Assembly: GCA_047947135.1 (NCBI GenBank)
Contig: CP170457.1
Location: 1,054,001-1,118,000, forward strand
Direction: 5' to 3'
From: Planctobacterium sp047947135
GTDB taxonomy: Bacteria > Pseudomonadota > Gammaproteobacteria > Enterobacterales > Alteromonadaceae
Length of the DNA: 64,000 nt
The notes below the pieces were generated by a model. It did not search any database. It worked only from the letters and a program-made list of their open reading frames with translations, and was not told the DNA's origin. Positions 9,383-18,267 of this stretch are shown piece after piece. The number at the start of each line of letters is the position of its first letter. Within the stretch, counting starts at the first letter, position 1. A program made the translations under genes and the position numbers.

Positions 9383-10266
9383 TGAAACAATTAACTTTGA
9401 TTATTGCCCTGGCAGTCGCTTTTCTTGGATATAGCTCGCTGTTTGTCGTGAAAGAAGGTACGCGTGGCATCGTTATTCAATTCGGGAAGGTTAAGCGGGA
9501 TGCAGGCAGCAATGAAACAACGGTGTATGGCCCAGGCTTACACTTAAAAGTCCCCCTGTTTGATCGGGTTAAAATTCTCGATGCCCGTGTGCAAACGTTG
9601 GATGATGAGCCCGATCGTTTCGTAACATCAGAGAAAAAAGACTTGATTGTTGATTCTTATGTTAAATGGCGCATCAACGATTTCGCGAAATACTATCTGG
9701 CGACACGAGGTGGTATTAAGGATTTGGCTGAAGCACTATTGAAACAAAAAGTGAACAATGGGCTAAGGTCTGAGTTTGGTACCAGAACGATTTCTGAAAT
9801 CGTATCGGGAGAGCGTTCTGAATTAATGGATGCAGCATTACAACAATCCTCTGACAGCTCAGATGAATTGGGTATAGAAATTGTCGATGTGCGAGTGAAG
9901 CAAATCAACTTGCCTTTGGAAGTCAGTAACTCCATTTTTGACCGGATGCGCGCAGAACGTACTGCGGTAGCAAAAGAGCATCGCTCCGAAGGTCAGGAGC
10001 AAGCTGAGATTATTCGCGCCGATGTCGACAAACGGGTTACTGTAATGTTGGCAGACGCTGAGCGTAATGCCCGCAAACTGCGCGGTGAAGGTGATGCCTT
10101 GGCCGCTAAAATTTATGCGGATGCCTATCAGAAAGATGCAGAGTTCTATAACTTCTTACGCAGTATGGATGCTTACAAAAATAGCTTTAACAGTAAACAG
10201 GATGTGCTGGTGGTGTCACCCGATGGGGACTTCTTCCAGTACCTGAACAAGGCTATCCAAAACTAG
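9382..10266 (+). CDS. hflC: FtsH protease modulator HflC
   Basis: Partner of HflK in the membrane cage that limits access of membrane substrates to FtsH. One N-terminal membrane helix (LIIALAVAFLGYSSLFVV), then the SPFH domain (about residues 20-190; EGTRGIVIQFGKV, VYGPGLHLKVPLFD) and a long charged helix rich in Arg, Glu and Ala. 294 aa, normal for the family. Starts at ATG 9382 in TAATG overlap with hflK, so the two are translationally coupled and made in similar amounts. The operon ends at the terminator just downstream. Confidence 0.96.
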   Translation: MKQLTLIIALAVAFLGYSSLFVVKEGTRGIVIQFGKVKRDAGSNETTVYGPGLHLKVPLFDRVKILDARVQTLDDEPDRFVTSEKKDLIVDSYVKWRINDFAKYYLATRGGIKDLAEALLKQKVNNGLRSEFGTRTISEIVSGERSELMDAALQQSSDSSDELGIEIVDVRVKQINLPLEVSNSIFDRMRAERTAVAKEHRSEGQEQAEIIRADVDKRVTVMLADAERNARKLRGEGDALAAKIYADAYQKDAEFYNFLRSMDAYKNSFNSKQDVLVVSPDGDFFQYLNKAIQN

Positions 10267-10284
10267 TTTTAGTTTTGTGCCTTC

Positions 10285-10326
10285 AAGCCCCTTTAGATGA
10301 TTTATCAAAGGGGCTTTTTTGTTTTT
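10285..10326 (+). terminator. Rho-independent terminator after hflC
   Basis: Ten-base perfect stem AAGCCCCTTT (10285-10294) and AAAGGGGCTT (10307-10316) with a 12-base loop, followed by a T-rich run TTTTGTTTTT. It closes the hfq-hflX-hflKC transcription unit. Confidence 0.9.
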
Positions 10327-10417
10327 GTAATTATTTGTGGCAAACCTTATGTCGGCCTCGATTTTTCGGCAACTTTGGTTACTATGCCAGTATGGCGACC
10401 CAGGATAGCGATTCAAT

Positions 10418-11584
10418 ATGCTTAAACACCATTATCAACGATTTATAAAGGCCAATCCCGCTTTGCAACATTATGCGTGTCACAGCCATCATTACTGGCC
10501 GGATGTGACACGACAGGCCATTCTGGAGTATTGGGACGATGCTGCAGAATTGATTGATAATAAATGGGAGCGTTTTTTTACAGACAAGGTACCGCGCCTG
10601 CAACAATATATCGCGGAGTTACTCAATACCGGACAGCCAGAACAATTAGCCTTTGCCAACAATACTCATGAGTTATTGTTTCGCGTAATGTCTTCTCTGG
10701 ACTTCAGCAAGCCGATCAGCATTGTGACCACCGATAGTGAATTTCATAGCTTTACGCGTCAGGTAAATCGCCTTGATGAACTCGGTAATGTCACGATTCA
10801 TCGGGTTGCAACAGAGCCATTTGATACGTTTGAAGAGCGGTTTATTGAGCAGGTTAACAAGGTTAATCCTGATGTGGTCTTTTTCAGTCAGGTCTTTTTT
10901 AATTCCGGTGTCGCCGTCAATTCTGTTAAAGATATTGTCACGCAAATAGATCGTCAGGATGCCATTGTGATGGTCGATGGATACCACGCTTTTTGTGCCT
11001 TGCCAATCGACATCTCCGCGGTTAAACAGCGAATATTTTATCTCGCCGGCGGTTATAAATATGCTCAGGGAGGCGAGGGTGTCTGTTTTATGCACTGTCC
11101 TAAAAACCTGTTGTTGCGACCACTGTATACGGGCTGGTTTGCCGAGTTCGGCGAGTTACAAAAATTTAAGAGTCGCAAGGTGGATTATGCCAGGAATGGC
11201 TTTCATTATGCCGGTGGTACCATGGATTTATCAGGCGTCTACCGGCAGTTAGCTGTATTCGATTTATGGCAACAGGAACAAGTCACGGTGGCAAAAATCC
11301 ATCAACACGTGCAAAAGCTTCAAAACACATTCTTAGAAAAACTGGATGACTTACAATCCAGCTACCTGAATTCTTCTAAATTAGTGTGTCATGATCTGCG
11401 CAATCACGGACACTTCCTGAGTTTCCGTTTGCCCGGCGAAGATGCTGCCAGGCTGCATCAGCATTTTAAAACCCATAACATCTGGACCGACTACCGTGGT
11501 CCAGTGCTGCGCTTTGGCTTTGCCTGCTATCATGAAGAACAGGATATCGATATAGAATGCCTAAAGGAGTTTCAGGGTGACTGA
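10418..11584 (+). CDS. Class V aminotransferase / kynureninase-like PLP enzyme
   Basis: A 388-aa fold-type I PLP protein. The pyridine-binding Asp is in VMVDGYHAFCALPI (near residue 188) and the likely Schiff-base Lys in YLAGGYKYAQGGEGVCF (near 213); Asn-Asn-Thr-His-Glu near residue 71 fits the phosphate-binding region. The short N-terminal segment with HSHHYWPDVTRQAILEYWDDAAELID resembles kynureninase-type proteins more than cysteine desulfurases. Substrate is not predictable from sequence alone; no tryptophan-catabolism genes are nearby. It starts at ATG 10418 after the hflC terminator and overlaps the next small gene by 8 bases, so the pair forms its own operon. Confidence 0.8.
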   Translation: MLKHHYQRFIKANPALQHYACHSHHYWPDVTRQAILEYWDDAAELIDNKWERFFTDKVPRLQQYIAELLNTGQPEQLAFANNTHELLFRVMSSLDFSKPISIVTTDSEFHSFTRQVNRLDELGNVTIHRVATEPFDTFEERFIEQVNKVNPDVVFFSQVFFNSGVAVNSVKDIVTQIDRQDAIVMVDGYHAFCALPIDISAVKQRIFYLAGGYKYAQGGEGVCFMHCPKNLLLRPLYTGWFAEFGELQKFKSRKVDYARNGFHYAGGTMDLSGVYRQLAVFDLWQQEQVTVAKIHQHVQKLQNTFLEKLDDLQSSYLNSSKLVCHDLRNHGHFLSFRLPGEDAARLHQHFKTHNIWTDYRGPVLRFGFACYHEEQDIDIECLKEFQGD

Positions 11585-11762
11585 TATTTGGTTGGCGTTG
11601 GCAATCGTCTTAGTGCTGGAGGGTATTGGCCCGATGTTATTTCCGAAACGCTGGCGGCTTATGTTATTGAGTATTCTGCAAATGCCTGCCCAGCAATTGC
11701 GTACCTATGGCGGTGCTCTGGTCACAATCGGGTTAATTAGTCTTTGGTATTTGAGTCAATAA
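11577..11762 (+). CDS. DUF2065 family inner-membrane protein (YjeT-like)
   Basis: A 61-aa protein with two hydrophobic helices (about residues 4-22 and 42-58) joined by a basic loop PKRWRLML, which matches the DUF2065/YjeT family found between hflC and purA in many gammaproteobacteria. Function unknown. The start is GTG at 11577, supported by AGGAG at 11565-11569 seven bases upstream; the gene begins inside the last codons of the PLP enzyme gene. Position next to purA agrees with the E. coli hflC-yjeT-purA order. Confidence 0.88.
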   Translation: MTDIWLALAIVLVLEGIGPMLFPKRWRLMLLSILQMPAQQLRTYGGALVTIGLISLWYLSQ

Positions 11763-11855
11763 CCAGTGATTTTCTTTGTTTATCGGCAAAAGTGGGTGAT
11801 TAAGAATCCACCTCTTGATAGAATCTGCGTCCAACATTCAGGATACATTAGATAA

Positions 11856-13154
11856 ATGGCAAATAACGTAGTTGTATTAGGCACCCAATGGGGCGATGAG
11901 GGGAAAGGTAAGGTTGTCGACCTGCTAACCGATAAAGCGTCTTACGTGGTGCGCTACCAGGGTGGTCATAATGCTGGACACACGCTGGTTATTGATGGTG
12001 AAAAGACCGTTCTTCACCTGATTCCCTCAGGCATTCTAAGAGACAATGTTACCTGCGTCATCGGTAACGGCGTAGTCCTTAGCCCAGAAGCTCTGATGAA
12101 AGAGATCGGCATGCTCAAGGAAAGAGGTGTTCCGGTAGAGGATCGTCTGGTAATAAGCGAAGCCTGTCCTTTGATTCTTCCTTATCATATTGCCCTGGAT
12201 CAGGCACGGGAACAGGCGCGTGGCAACAAGGCGATTGGGACAACTGGGCGTGGCATAGGCCCAGCGTATGAAGATAAAGTCGCTCGCCGTGGTTTACGCG
12301 TTGGTGATCTTTTCTGTGTTGAAAGTTTTGCCGCGAAACTAAAAGAAGTGATGGAATATCACAATTTCGCTTTGCAGCATTATTATCAGGTAGAGCCGGT
12401 CAGTTATGATCAAGTGCTGCAGGAAGTGCTGGCTATTGCTGATATCCTTAAGGCGATGGTTGTCGATGTGACCGATTTGCTGGACAAGGCACGTCGAGAT
12501 GGCAAAAAAATCATGTTTGAAGGTGCCCAGGGTACATTACTGGACATCGACCACGGTACTTACCCTTACGTCACTTCGTCCAATACGACAGTGGGCGGTG
12601 TCGCAACAGGTGCAGGTTTTGGCCCGTTAAATCTGGATTATGTCTTAGGTATCGTTAAAGCCTACACTACACGTGTTGGTTCTGGACCCTTTCCTACGGA
12701 ACTGGACTGTAATGTTGGTGAGCATCTGGGTGTTAAAGGCCACGAGTTTGGTGCCACTACTGGTCGGAAAAGACGTACTGGCTGGTTTGATGCTGTGGCA
12801 ATTAAACGTGCTGTACAAATTAACTCCATCTCCGGTTTTTGTTTGACTAAACTGGATGTCTTGGATGGTCTTGAGGCCTTGTCCATTTGTACCGGTTATA
12901 AATATCCCGATGGGACGGTAAAAGACGTACCACCCATGGCTGCGGATGATTACGAAAAGGTCACGCCAGTTTATGAAACTATGCCGGGATGGCAAGAGAA
13001 TACTTTTGGTGTCAAAGTCTTAGAGGAACTTCCAGAGACTGCTCGAAACTATATTAAACGCATTGAGGAACTCACTGGAGTGCCCGTGCACATCGTTTCT
13101 ACCGGCCCGGATAGAAACGAAACTATCGTACTGAAACATCCATACGATGCTTAA
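11856..13154 (+). CDS. purA: Adenylosuccinate synthetase PurA
   Basis: Joins IMP and aspartate with GTP to make adenylosuccinate, the first committed step to AMP. The P-loop-like GTQWGDEGKGKVVDLL is at residues 8-23; catalytic Asp and His lie there and in GGHNAGHT; GTTGRGIGPAYEDK and SSNTTVGGVATGAG bind IMP; TTGRKRRTGWFDAVA binds substrate Asp and GTP. 432 aa, equal to the E. coli enzyme. The ATG at 11856 is clear. Its own terminator follows, so purA is probably monocistronic. Confidence 0.97.
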   Translation: MANNVVVLGTQWGDEGKGKVVDLLTDKASYVVRYQGGHNAGHTLVIDGEKTVLHLIPSGILRDNVTCVIGNGVVLSPEALMKEIGMLKERGVPVEDRLVISEACPLILPYHIALDQAREQARGNKAIGTTGRGIGPAYEDKVARRGLRVGDLFCVESFAAKLKEVMEYHNFALQHYYQVEPVSYDQVLQEVLAIADILKAMVVDVTDLLDKARRDGKKIMFEGAQGTLLDIDHGTYPYVTSSNTTVGGVATGAGFGPLNLDYVLGIVKAYTTRVGSGPFPTELDCNVGEHLGVKGHEFGATTGRKRRTGWFDAVAIKRAVQINSISGFCLTKLDVLDGLEALSICTGYKYPDGTVKDVPPMAADDYEKVTPVYETMPGWQENTFGVKVLEELPETARNYIKRIEELTGVPVHIVSTGPDRNETIVLKHPYDA

Positions 13155-13160
13155 TAGATA

Positions 13161-13190
13161 AAACCGCAGCCACTGCGGTTTTATTGTTTT
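13161..13190 (+). terminator. Rho-independent terminator after purA
   Basis: Nine-base stem AAACCGCAG (13161-13169) and CTGCGGTTT (13173-13181) with a three-base loop, followed by a T-rich tract to about 13190. Confidence 0.88.
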
Positions 13191-13212
13191 TACACCTAAG
13201 TGGAGCGAAACA

Positions 13213-14592
13213 TTGAGTGAATTGTCAGGTATTTCCCAACGTGTAGATAGGTTACGTCAATGCTTTAATTCCGGCAAAACACGTGACGCCGCATGGCGAA
13301 TCTCACAGCTAAATGCGGTGAAGGCCATGACTCAGGAAAACGAGGCCGCAATCTTAGCGGCGCTAAACAAGGATTTAGGTAAATGTCAGCTGGAATCCTG
13401 GAGTGCGGAAATAGGTTATATTATTGGCGAAGTGGAGCACACGCTAAAATACCTTAAAAAGTGGATGAAGCCTCGCCCGGTAAGCACTCCGATGGTGGCT
13501 ATGCCCGGTAAAAGCTACATACAGCCTGAGCCTTTCGGTGTGGCATTGATCATCGGTGCCTGGAACTACCCTTTTCAATTAACCATTGCTCCCTTTGTCG
13601 CCGCATTGGCAGCAGGCAACTGTGCTGTTTTAAAACCGTCAGAGCTCGCTGAACACACTTCTTCACTTATTGCTGAGCTGGTGCCTAAGTACCTAGATAA
13701 CGACGCCGTCACTGTTATTGAAGGTGGCGTTGCTGAAACTACGGAATTACTGAAACAACGCTTCGACAACATTTTGTACACGGGTGGTGAAGTTGTAGGC
13801 AAGATAGTGATGCGCGCGGCTGCAGAGCATTTGACTCCGGTGACATTGGAGTTAGGCGGTAAGAGTCCATGTATTGTGGATAGCCACACTGATCTTGATG
13901 TCACTGCCAACAGAATTGCCTGGTGCAAATGGATGAATGCCGGACAAACATGTGTCGCTCCTGATTATATCATCGTGGAAAAGGCTTATTCCGAGCAACT
14001 TGTCGTTGCGCTAAAAGAGAAGATCCATGGTTTCTACGGCAACGATGCCAAAGCCAGCCCGGACTACGCTCGCATTATCAATGATCGGCATTGGCAACGT
14101 ATTGTTTCGTATCTGGAAAATCAGACTTTGGTGCATGGTGGCGCTAGCGAAAGGGAAACGAAATATATTGAGCCAACAATTGTGATGGATCCCGTTTGGG
14201 ACTCACCATTAATGCAAAATGAAATATTTGGGCCAATATTGCCTATAGTTACAGTAGACAAAATAGAACAGGCTAGTGAAATCGTTAATCAGCATCCGAA
14301 GCCGTTAGCCATGTATGTATTTACTAAACGGGATCAATTTGCTGACCACCTACTTGCCCAAACCAGCGCAGGCAATGTTTGTGTGAATGACGGCATGATG
14401 TTTATGGCGAATCAGGACCTGCCTTTTGGTGGGGTAGGTAATAGCGGCATGGGCAGTTATTGTGGCCAGGCTGGCTTTGATACCTTTAGCCATTTAAAAG
14501 CAGTGATGAAGCGGAGTTTTATGTTAGATGTCGATATTCGATATCCGCCCTATACTGATAAGAAGCTCAAGCTGCTTAAAATGTTACGCTAG
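13213..14592 (+). CDS. Aldehyde dehydrogenase, class 3 / coniferyl-aldehyde type
   Basis: NAD(P)-dependent oxidation of an aldehyde to the acid. Catalytic Cys is in NAGQTCVAPDY (near residue 241) and the general-base Glu in LELGGKSP (near 217); the cofactor loop IIGAWNYPFQL lies near 114, and NEIFGPILP near 337. The 459-aa length, lack of a long N-terminal arm and the helical C-terminal tail fit the ALDH3 group (fatty or coniferyl aldehydes). TTG at 13213 is set by GGAG (13202-13205) and the reading frame. No neighbours reveal the substrate. The following VOC gene is only 41 bases away and may be co-transcribed. Confidence 0.9.
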   Translation: MSELSGISQRVDRLRQCFNSGKTRDAAWRISQLNAVKAMTQENEAAILAALNKDLGKCQLESWSAEIGYIIGEVEHTLKYLKKWMKPRPVSTPMVAMPGKSYIQPEPFGVALIIGAWNYPFQLTIAPFVAALAAGNCAVLKPSELAEHTSSLIAELVPKYLDNDAVTVIEGGVAETTELLKQRFDNILYTGGEVVGKIVMRAAAEHLTPVTLELGGKSPCIVDSHTDLDVTANRIAWCKWMNAGQTCVAPDYIIVEKAYSEQLVVALKEKIHGFYGNDAKASPDYARIINDRHWQRIVSYLENQTLVHGGASERETKYIEPTIVMDPVWDSPLMQNEIFGPILPIVTVDKIEQASEIVNQHPKPLAMYVFTKRDQFADHLLAQTSAGNVCVNDGMMFMANQDLPFGGVGNSGMGSYCGQAGFDTFSHLKAVMKRSFMLDVDIRYPPYTDKKLKLLKMLR

Positions 14593-14633
14593 GGTCAACA
14601 CGCTCTGGTTTTTAAAAATAACAATGTGATTTT

Positions 14634-15050
14634 ATGCAACCATTTCACTTAGCGATTCCTGTGCATGACCTGTCATTGGCCGAAGATTTTTATGGTGGCC
14701 TGTTGGCGTGTGAGAAAGGCCGTTTTTGTCAGCAGTGGATAGATTGGGACTTTTGGGGGCATCAGGTGGTAACCCATTTGGATGCCACTATGCGTCTTGA
14801 AAAAGTGCACAACGAAGTTGATGGCAAACAAGTGCCAGTACCACACTTCGGCCTGGTTTTGCGCTGGCAGGAATGGCACTTCCTGGCAGACAGATTGCAA
14901 AATAATAACTGTCATTTTGTTATTGAGCCTGGAATACGATTTGCCGGGCAGCCTGGAGAGCAGGCGACTCTCTTTTTGTTAGATTTTTCTGGTAATGCTC
15001 TCGAGTTTAAAAGCTTTAAACACCCTGAACAATTATTTGCGAGGGATTAA
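14634..15050 (+). CDS. VOC-family (glyoxalase/dioxygenase-like) protein
   Basis: A 138-aa single vicinal-oxygen-chelate protein. The start FHLAIPVHDLSLAEDFYGGLLAC is typical: a His metal ligand at the first strand and the YxxxLG-type helix. Further likely ligands are His in VPHFGLVL and Glu in NALEFKSF near the C-terminus, so the metal site appears complete. Proteins of this kind are often called glyoxalase/bleomycin resistance/dioxygenase-superfamily; substrate unknown. Lies directly after the aldehyde dehydrogenase gene, which would fit a role in aldehyde or aromatic breakdown, but that is only an inference. Confidence 0.85.
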   Translation: MQPFHLAIPVHDLSLAEDFYGGLLACEKGRFCQQWIDWDFWGHQVVTHLDATMRLEKVHNEVDGKQVPVPHFGLVLRWQEWHFLADRLQNNNCHFVIEPGIRFAGQPGEQATLFLLDFSGNALEFKSFKHPEQLFARD

Positions 15051-15148
15051 TAATCAACATTGAGTTGCTGTTTGGCTCAACAAAAAGAAATTATTCAAAT
15101 TGAATCGTGACGGTATTTGATTCAATTCTGATTCGGGGCGAAAAGACG

Positions 15149-16135
15149 ATGAAATATCACGATTCTTACGCAGAGTCACAAAACATCATGCAGCAGGCAT
15201 TAAAGCTGCTTGATGAACACGAATTAGCCTATAATCCGGTGAATTACGCGGTTGCCTATCAATATGCCACTGGGGATAATTTCCAGCTGATGAGCTTGGT
15301 AGAACAGGCAATTAACGAAGAGAATATCGACCCCTATTTGTTTGAGACGCTGTTTCAGGATTTGGTGCTGGAGCACGAGAAACAAGATAACCGCCATTTC
15401 TATAAACTGGATAGTACCATCGAAAAACTGCACACCGCGAGCGCTAATACCACCGAAGCGGTTGACGAGTTAGACCATAGTTTACAGCGCTATCAAAAAG
15501 CCAATCACGATAAAATCTCGCTAAGAGAGGTGGTCAATAGTACCGAACGGATAAAAACAGAGCATGCCAATCTGGTTGAGCAAGTAATGTCTGCCCGAAC
15601 AGAATCTGAAGCGATCAAGGCTGAGTTATTGGCAGCCAAAATCGAGGCCATAACCGATCCTTTGACCGGATTGCAAAACCGCCAGGGACTCACTCAGTAT
15701 TTTAACAAAGCGTTGCAAAACAAAGCGCCATTAGTGATCACATCGGCAATGTTAGATATCGACTATTTCAAAAAAGTTAACGACACCTTTGGCCATTTAG
15801 CGGGTGATTTAATTCTCAAACGTTTGGGCAAAGTGCTCAATAGCCTGGTGCCAGCAACAGCGCAGGCATTTCGCTTTGGTGGTGAGGAATTTGTTATTAT
15901 TCTGAAAGGCCTTAATTTGGAGCAAACCAGCAACTTAGCTGAAGCCGTGCGCTCCGAAATTTCCCGATTGCGCTTCAAAAGCGCTAAGACCAAAGAGCGT
16001 CTACCACCACTGACTATTTCTATTGGCATTACCCAGTGGCAAAAAGGAGAGGATCTCGATGCGCTGTTAGTAAGAGCGGATGAGGCCCTATACACCGCAA
16101 AAAACAATGGTCGAAACCAGGTGGTTGTGCTCTAG
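15149..16135 (+). CDS. GGDEF-domain diguanylate cyclase
   Basis: About 328 aa. A soluble, helical N-terminal half (residues 1-150, ending in a coiled coil) has no recognised sensor motif; the GGDEF domain follows (about 165-328), starting DPLTGLQNRQGL and with the catalytic signature FRFGGEEFVI, so cyclase activity making c-di-GMP is likely. The residues five positions before GGEEF are PATA, not RxxD, so the usual product-inhibition I-site is missing. ATG at 15149 is preferred over GTG 15107, which lacks a ribosome binding site; GGGG at 15135-15138 precedes the ATG. Confidence 0.9.
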   Translation: MKYHDSYAESQNIMQQALKLLDEHELAYNPVNYAVAYQYATGDNFQLMSLVEQAINEENIDPYLFETLFQDLVLEHEKQDNRHFYKLDSTIEKLHTASANTTEAVDELDHSLQRYQKANHDKISLREVVNSTERIKTEHANLVEQVMSARTESEAIKAELLAAKIEAITDPLTGLQNRQGLTQYFNKALQNKAPLVITSAMLDIDYFKKVNDTFGHLAGDLILKRLGKVLNSLVPATAQAFRFGGEEFVIILKGLNLEQTSNLAEAVRSEISRLRFKSAKTKERLPPLTISIGITQWQKGEDLDALLVRADEALYTAKNNGRNQVVVL

Positions 16136-16145
16136 TTGTCGATTC

Positions 16146-16553
16146 TCAGTACAGACAATCCTGCAAGTCGTATCCGGCGTTAAGTGATAATTGCAGAAGT
16201 TCCTCACGACTATGCTTGCCCGCCACCAACATTGTCATTGCCCAAAGTGAAATAGAGCGTCTTCCTGAGCGGCAATAGGCCAAAATTGGGGCTTGAGAGG
16301 CTTGCAACAACTTTCCAAAATCGTCGACATCGGTGGCGCATAGGTGCCCGCTTCGCACGGGTTGGTAATGAAACGTCAAACCTAATGCAAGGGCAGCGGC
16401 TTTGATTTCTGTATAAGATGGTTGCTGACTTTCTTCACTATCGGGGCGATGGCAAATAATGGTTTTATATCCGCCCGCTTTTATCACCATTAGATCATCA
16501 CGTACAATCTGCGGCGCGACTGAGAATTGTTCTGTCACCGATTTTAGATTCAT
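16146..16553 (-). CDS. DUF442 / TIGR01244-type sulfurtransferase-phosphatase-like protein
   Basis: A 135-aa protein of the family often named beta-lactamase hydrolase-like (Blh) N-terminal domain. It has the rhodanese/phosphatase-like active loop AYCRSGRRS near residue 92, preceded by IICHRPDSEESQQPS near residue 30, both typical of the family. Proposed role is in persulfide or sulfide handling with ETHE1-like enzymes; not proven. The start ATG 16551-16553 lies 8 bases after AAGGA; an upstream TTG at 16562 is too close to that site. Last gene of a three-gene minus-strand cluster with the metallohydrolase and TauE permease. Confidence 0.85.
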   Translation of the reverse strand: MNLKSVTEQFSVAPQIVRDDLMVIKAGGYKTIICHRPDSEESQQPSYTEIKAAALALGLTFHYQPVRSGHLCATDVDDFGKLLQASQAPILAYCRSGRRSISLWAMTMLVAGKHSREELLQLSLNAGYDLQDCLY

Positions 16554-16567
16554 TGCAAGCAAGTCCT

Positions 16568-17422
16568 TTATATCTGGTTAATTGGAATTTTAATAAACTG
16601 CTTGCCCGTTGCTGATGCGGCACCAAATTGGCCGTTTCGAAGATTGGCTTGAATTGCCGGCAGGAGCAGCTTTGGTACCGCCAATGTCGCATCACGACTG
16701 GTGCGCTTTTGTACGTATTGGGTAAGCTCAGTATCGGGTTTAATGTGAATGTTTTCCTGCTTTGCTTGCGCCACTGTGACGCATGAGACCGCCGTTTCGC
16801 CCTCATTTGGATAGTCATGACCTAAGTGCACAAGTGTATTTTCGGGCAACGTATAAAATCGTTGTACAGTCTGAAACAGTTGCCGGGCGCTGCCTCCCGG
16901 AAAGTCACATCTAGCGGTGCCGAGGTGCGGCGCAAACATGGTATCGCCAACAAAAATATGATCTTCTACCAGGTAACTGACACAAGCAGGAGTATGTCCG
17001 GGTGTAAACCAGACTTTAATCTCTAATTCACCCAATTGAAAGCTCTCGCCATCTTCCCATAACACGTCAAACTGACTACCATCCAAAGGTGTGTCTTGCT
17101 CTGTTTCAAACACCGGGATCCACATGGCTAAAACCGTCAGTATTTCCTTACCAATGGCAATTTTACCCCCCACTTGTTGCTGCAGGTAGTGAGCTGCAGT
17201 GATATGGTCCGCATGTACATGGGTCTCTAATAGCCACTCGTTGTGTAAGCCATTTTGTTTAATATAGTCCACTACTTTGTCTGCGCTATGGGTAGCGGTT
17301 TTACCGGAAAACTGGTCATAATCCAATACTGAATCAATGACAGCCGACTTTTGGCTTTGCTCATCTATAACCAGATAAGTAAAAGTTGAAGTTAACGGAT
17401 CGTGGAAGGTTTCAATTTTCAT
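16568..17422 (-). CDS. MBL-fold metallohydrolase, ETHE1/persulfide-dioxygenase-like
   Basis: About 284 aa. Metal motif THVHADHITAAHY near residues 67-79, further His ligand in FTPGHTPACVSYL near 150, Asp in VGDTMFAPHLGTARCDFPGG near 170 and His in HLGHDYPNEG near 210. The GTARCDFPGGSA segment and the absence of extra catalytic-site ligands match the ETHE1/Blh branch, whose members oxidise glutathione persulfide to sulfite, rather than glyoxalase II. Start ATG at 17420-17422 follows AGAGG; the TTG at 17437 used by a longer frame has no proper site. Eleven bases separate it from tauE. Confidence 0.88.
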   Translation of the reverse strand: MKIETFHDPLTSTFTYLVIDEQSQKSAVIDSVLDYDQFSGKTATHSADKVVDYIKQNGLHNEWLLETHVHADHITAAHYLQQQVGGKIAIGKEILTVLAMWIPVFETEQDTPLDGSQFDVLWEDGESFQLGELEIKVWFTPGHTPACVSYLVEDHIFVGDTMFAPHLGTARCDFPGGSARQLFQTVQRFYTLPENTLVHLGHDYPNEGETAVSCVTVAQAKQENIHIKPDTELTQYVQKRTSRDATLAVPKLLLPAIQANLRNGQFGAASATGKQFIKIPINQI

Positions 17423-17433
17423 GATGCACCTCT

Positions 17434-18243
17434 TCAAAGTAATTCTTTTATGATGATCAGGCTGGCAATTGTCAGCGTGAAAAAACCAAAATAGGTTTGC
17501 AGCGCTCTACCGCTAAGCTTCTTTGCTATTCGAGTTGATAAGGCCATACCCAGAAAAGTGCTGACCAAGATGAACGGCAAAATCTGCCAATTCAGCTCGA
17601 TTCCCGCGTGTAAATCTCCTGTGAATCCTAGTAATGACTTTAAAGCAACGATGTACAATGATGCACCAATAGCCTGTTTCATTGGCATTTTGAGTATTAA
17701 AACCAATGTCGGAATAATAATAAAACCGCCACCGGCACCAAGCATGCCAGTCAGGACACCGATAACAGCACCTTCTATTACCAGCAGTATATAGTCTTTG
17801 CCAGAAAGTGAATGGGAGGCCACGGGTATGCTTTCTGGTTCCACGGTCGACGGTCTGTTGCGCAGCATAAAAAACGCCGAGGCCAACATGAGCATGGCGA
17901 ACAGCATCATTAGGCCACTGTCCTTAGTGATCAACACCGGCTGCACAAACAAAACATCGGGTATATTGGGCATGATATAAAGTCGCGTAAAATACACGGC
18001 GATGATAGAAGGCACTGCGAATACGCTAGCGACTTTAAGGTCGACTAAGTTTTGTCGCAGATAGCGCAAGGCGCCAAAAGCGGCGGTCGCTCCCACAATT
18101 AACAATGAGTAGCCGGTCGCCGTCGCGGGTGCGATACCAAATAGATAAACCAGAATAGGGACAGTGAGTATGGAGCCGCCACTACCCACGACGCCAAGTA
18201 CAATGCCCATCAGCAGGGTGGCCGCATAACCGAGTAAAATCAA
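17434..18243 (-). CDS. TauE/SafE family sulfite/sulfur anion exporter
   Basis: A 269-aa membrane protein with about eight hydrophobic helices; the family repeats are seen as GVVGSGGSILTVPILVYLFG (residues 18-37) and GVLTGMLGAGGGFIIIPTLV (about 160-180). TauE/SafE proteins export sulfite or related sulfur anions. Together with the ETHE1-like enzyme and DUF442 protein downstream it suggests a path in which persulfide is oxidised to sulfite and exported. Start is TTG at 18241-18243 with AAGGG eight bases before it. No transcription regulator gene lies next to it. Confidence 0.88.
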   Translation of the reverse strand: MILLGYAATLLMGIVLGVVGSGGSILTVPILVYLFGIAPATATGYSLLIVGATAAFGALRYLRQNLVDLKVASVFAVPSIIAVYFTRLYIMPNIPDVLFVQPVLITKDSGLMMLFAMLMLASAFFMLRNRPSTVEPESIPVASHSLSGKDYILLVIEGAVIGVLTGMLGAGGGFIIIPTLVLILKMPMKQAIGASLYIVALKSLLGFTGDLHAGIELNWQILPFILVSTFLGMALSTRIAKKLSGRALQTYFGFFTLTIASLIIIKELL

Positions 18244-18267
18244 CTTATATACCCTTAAAGAATAAAC

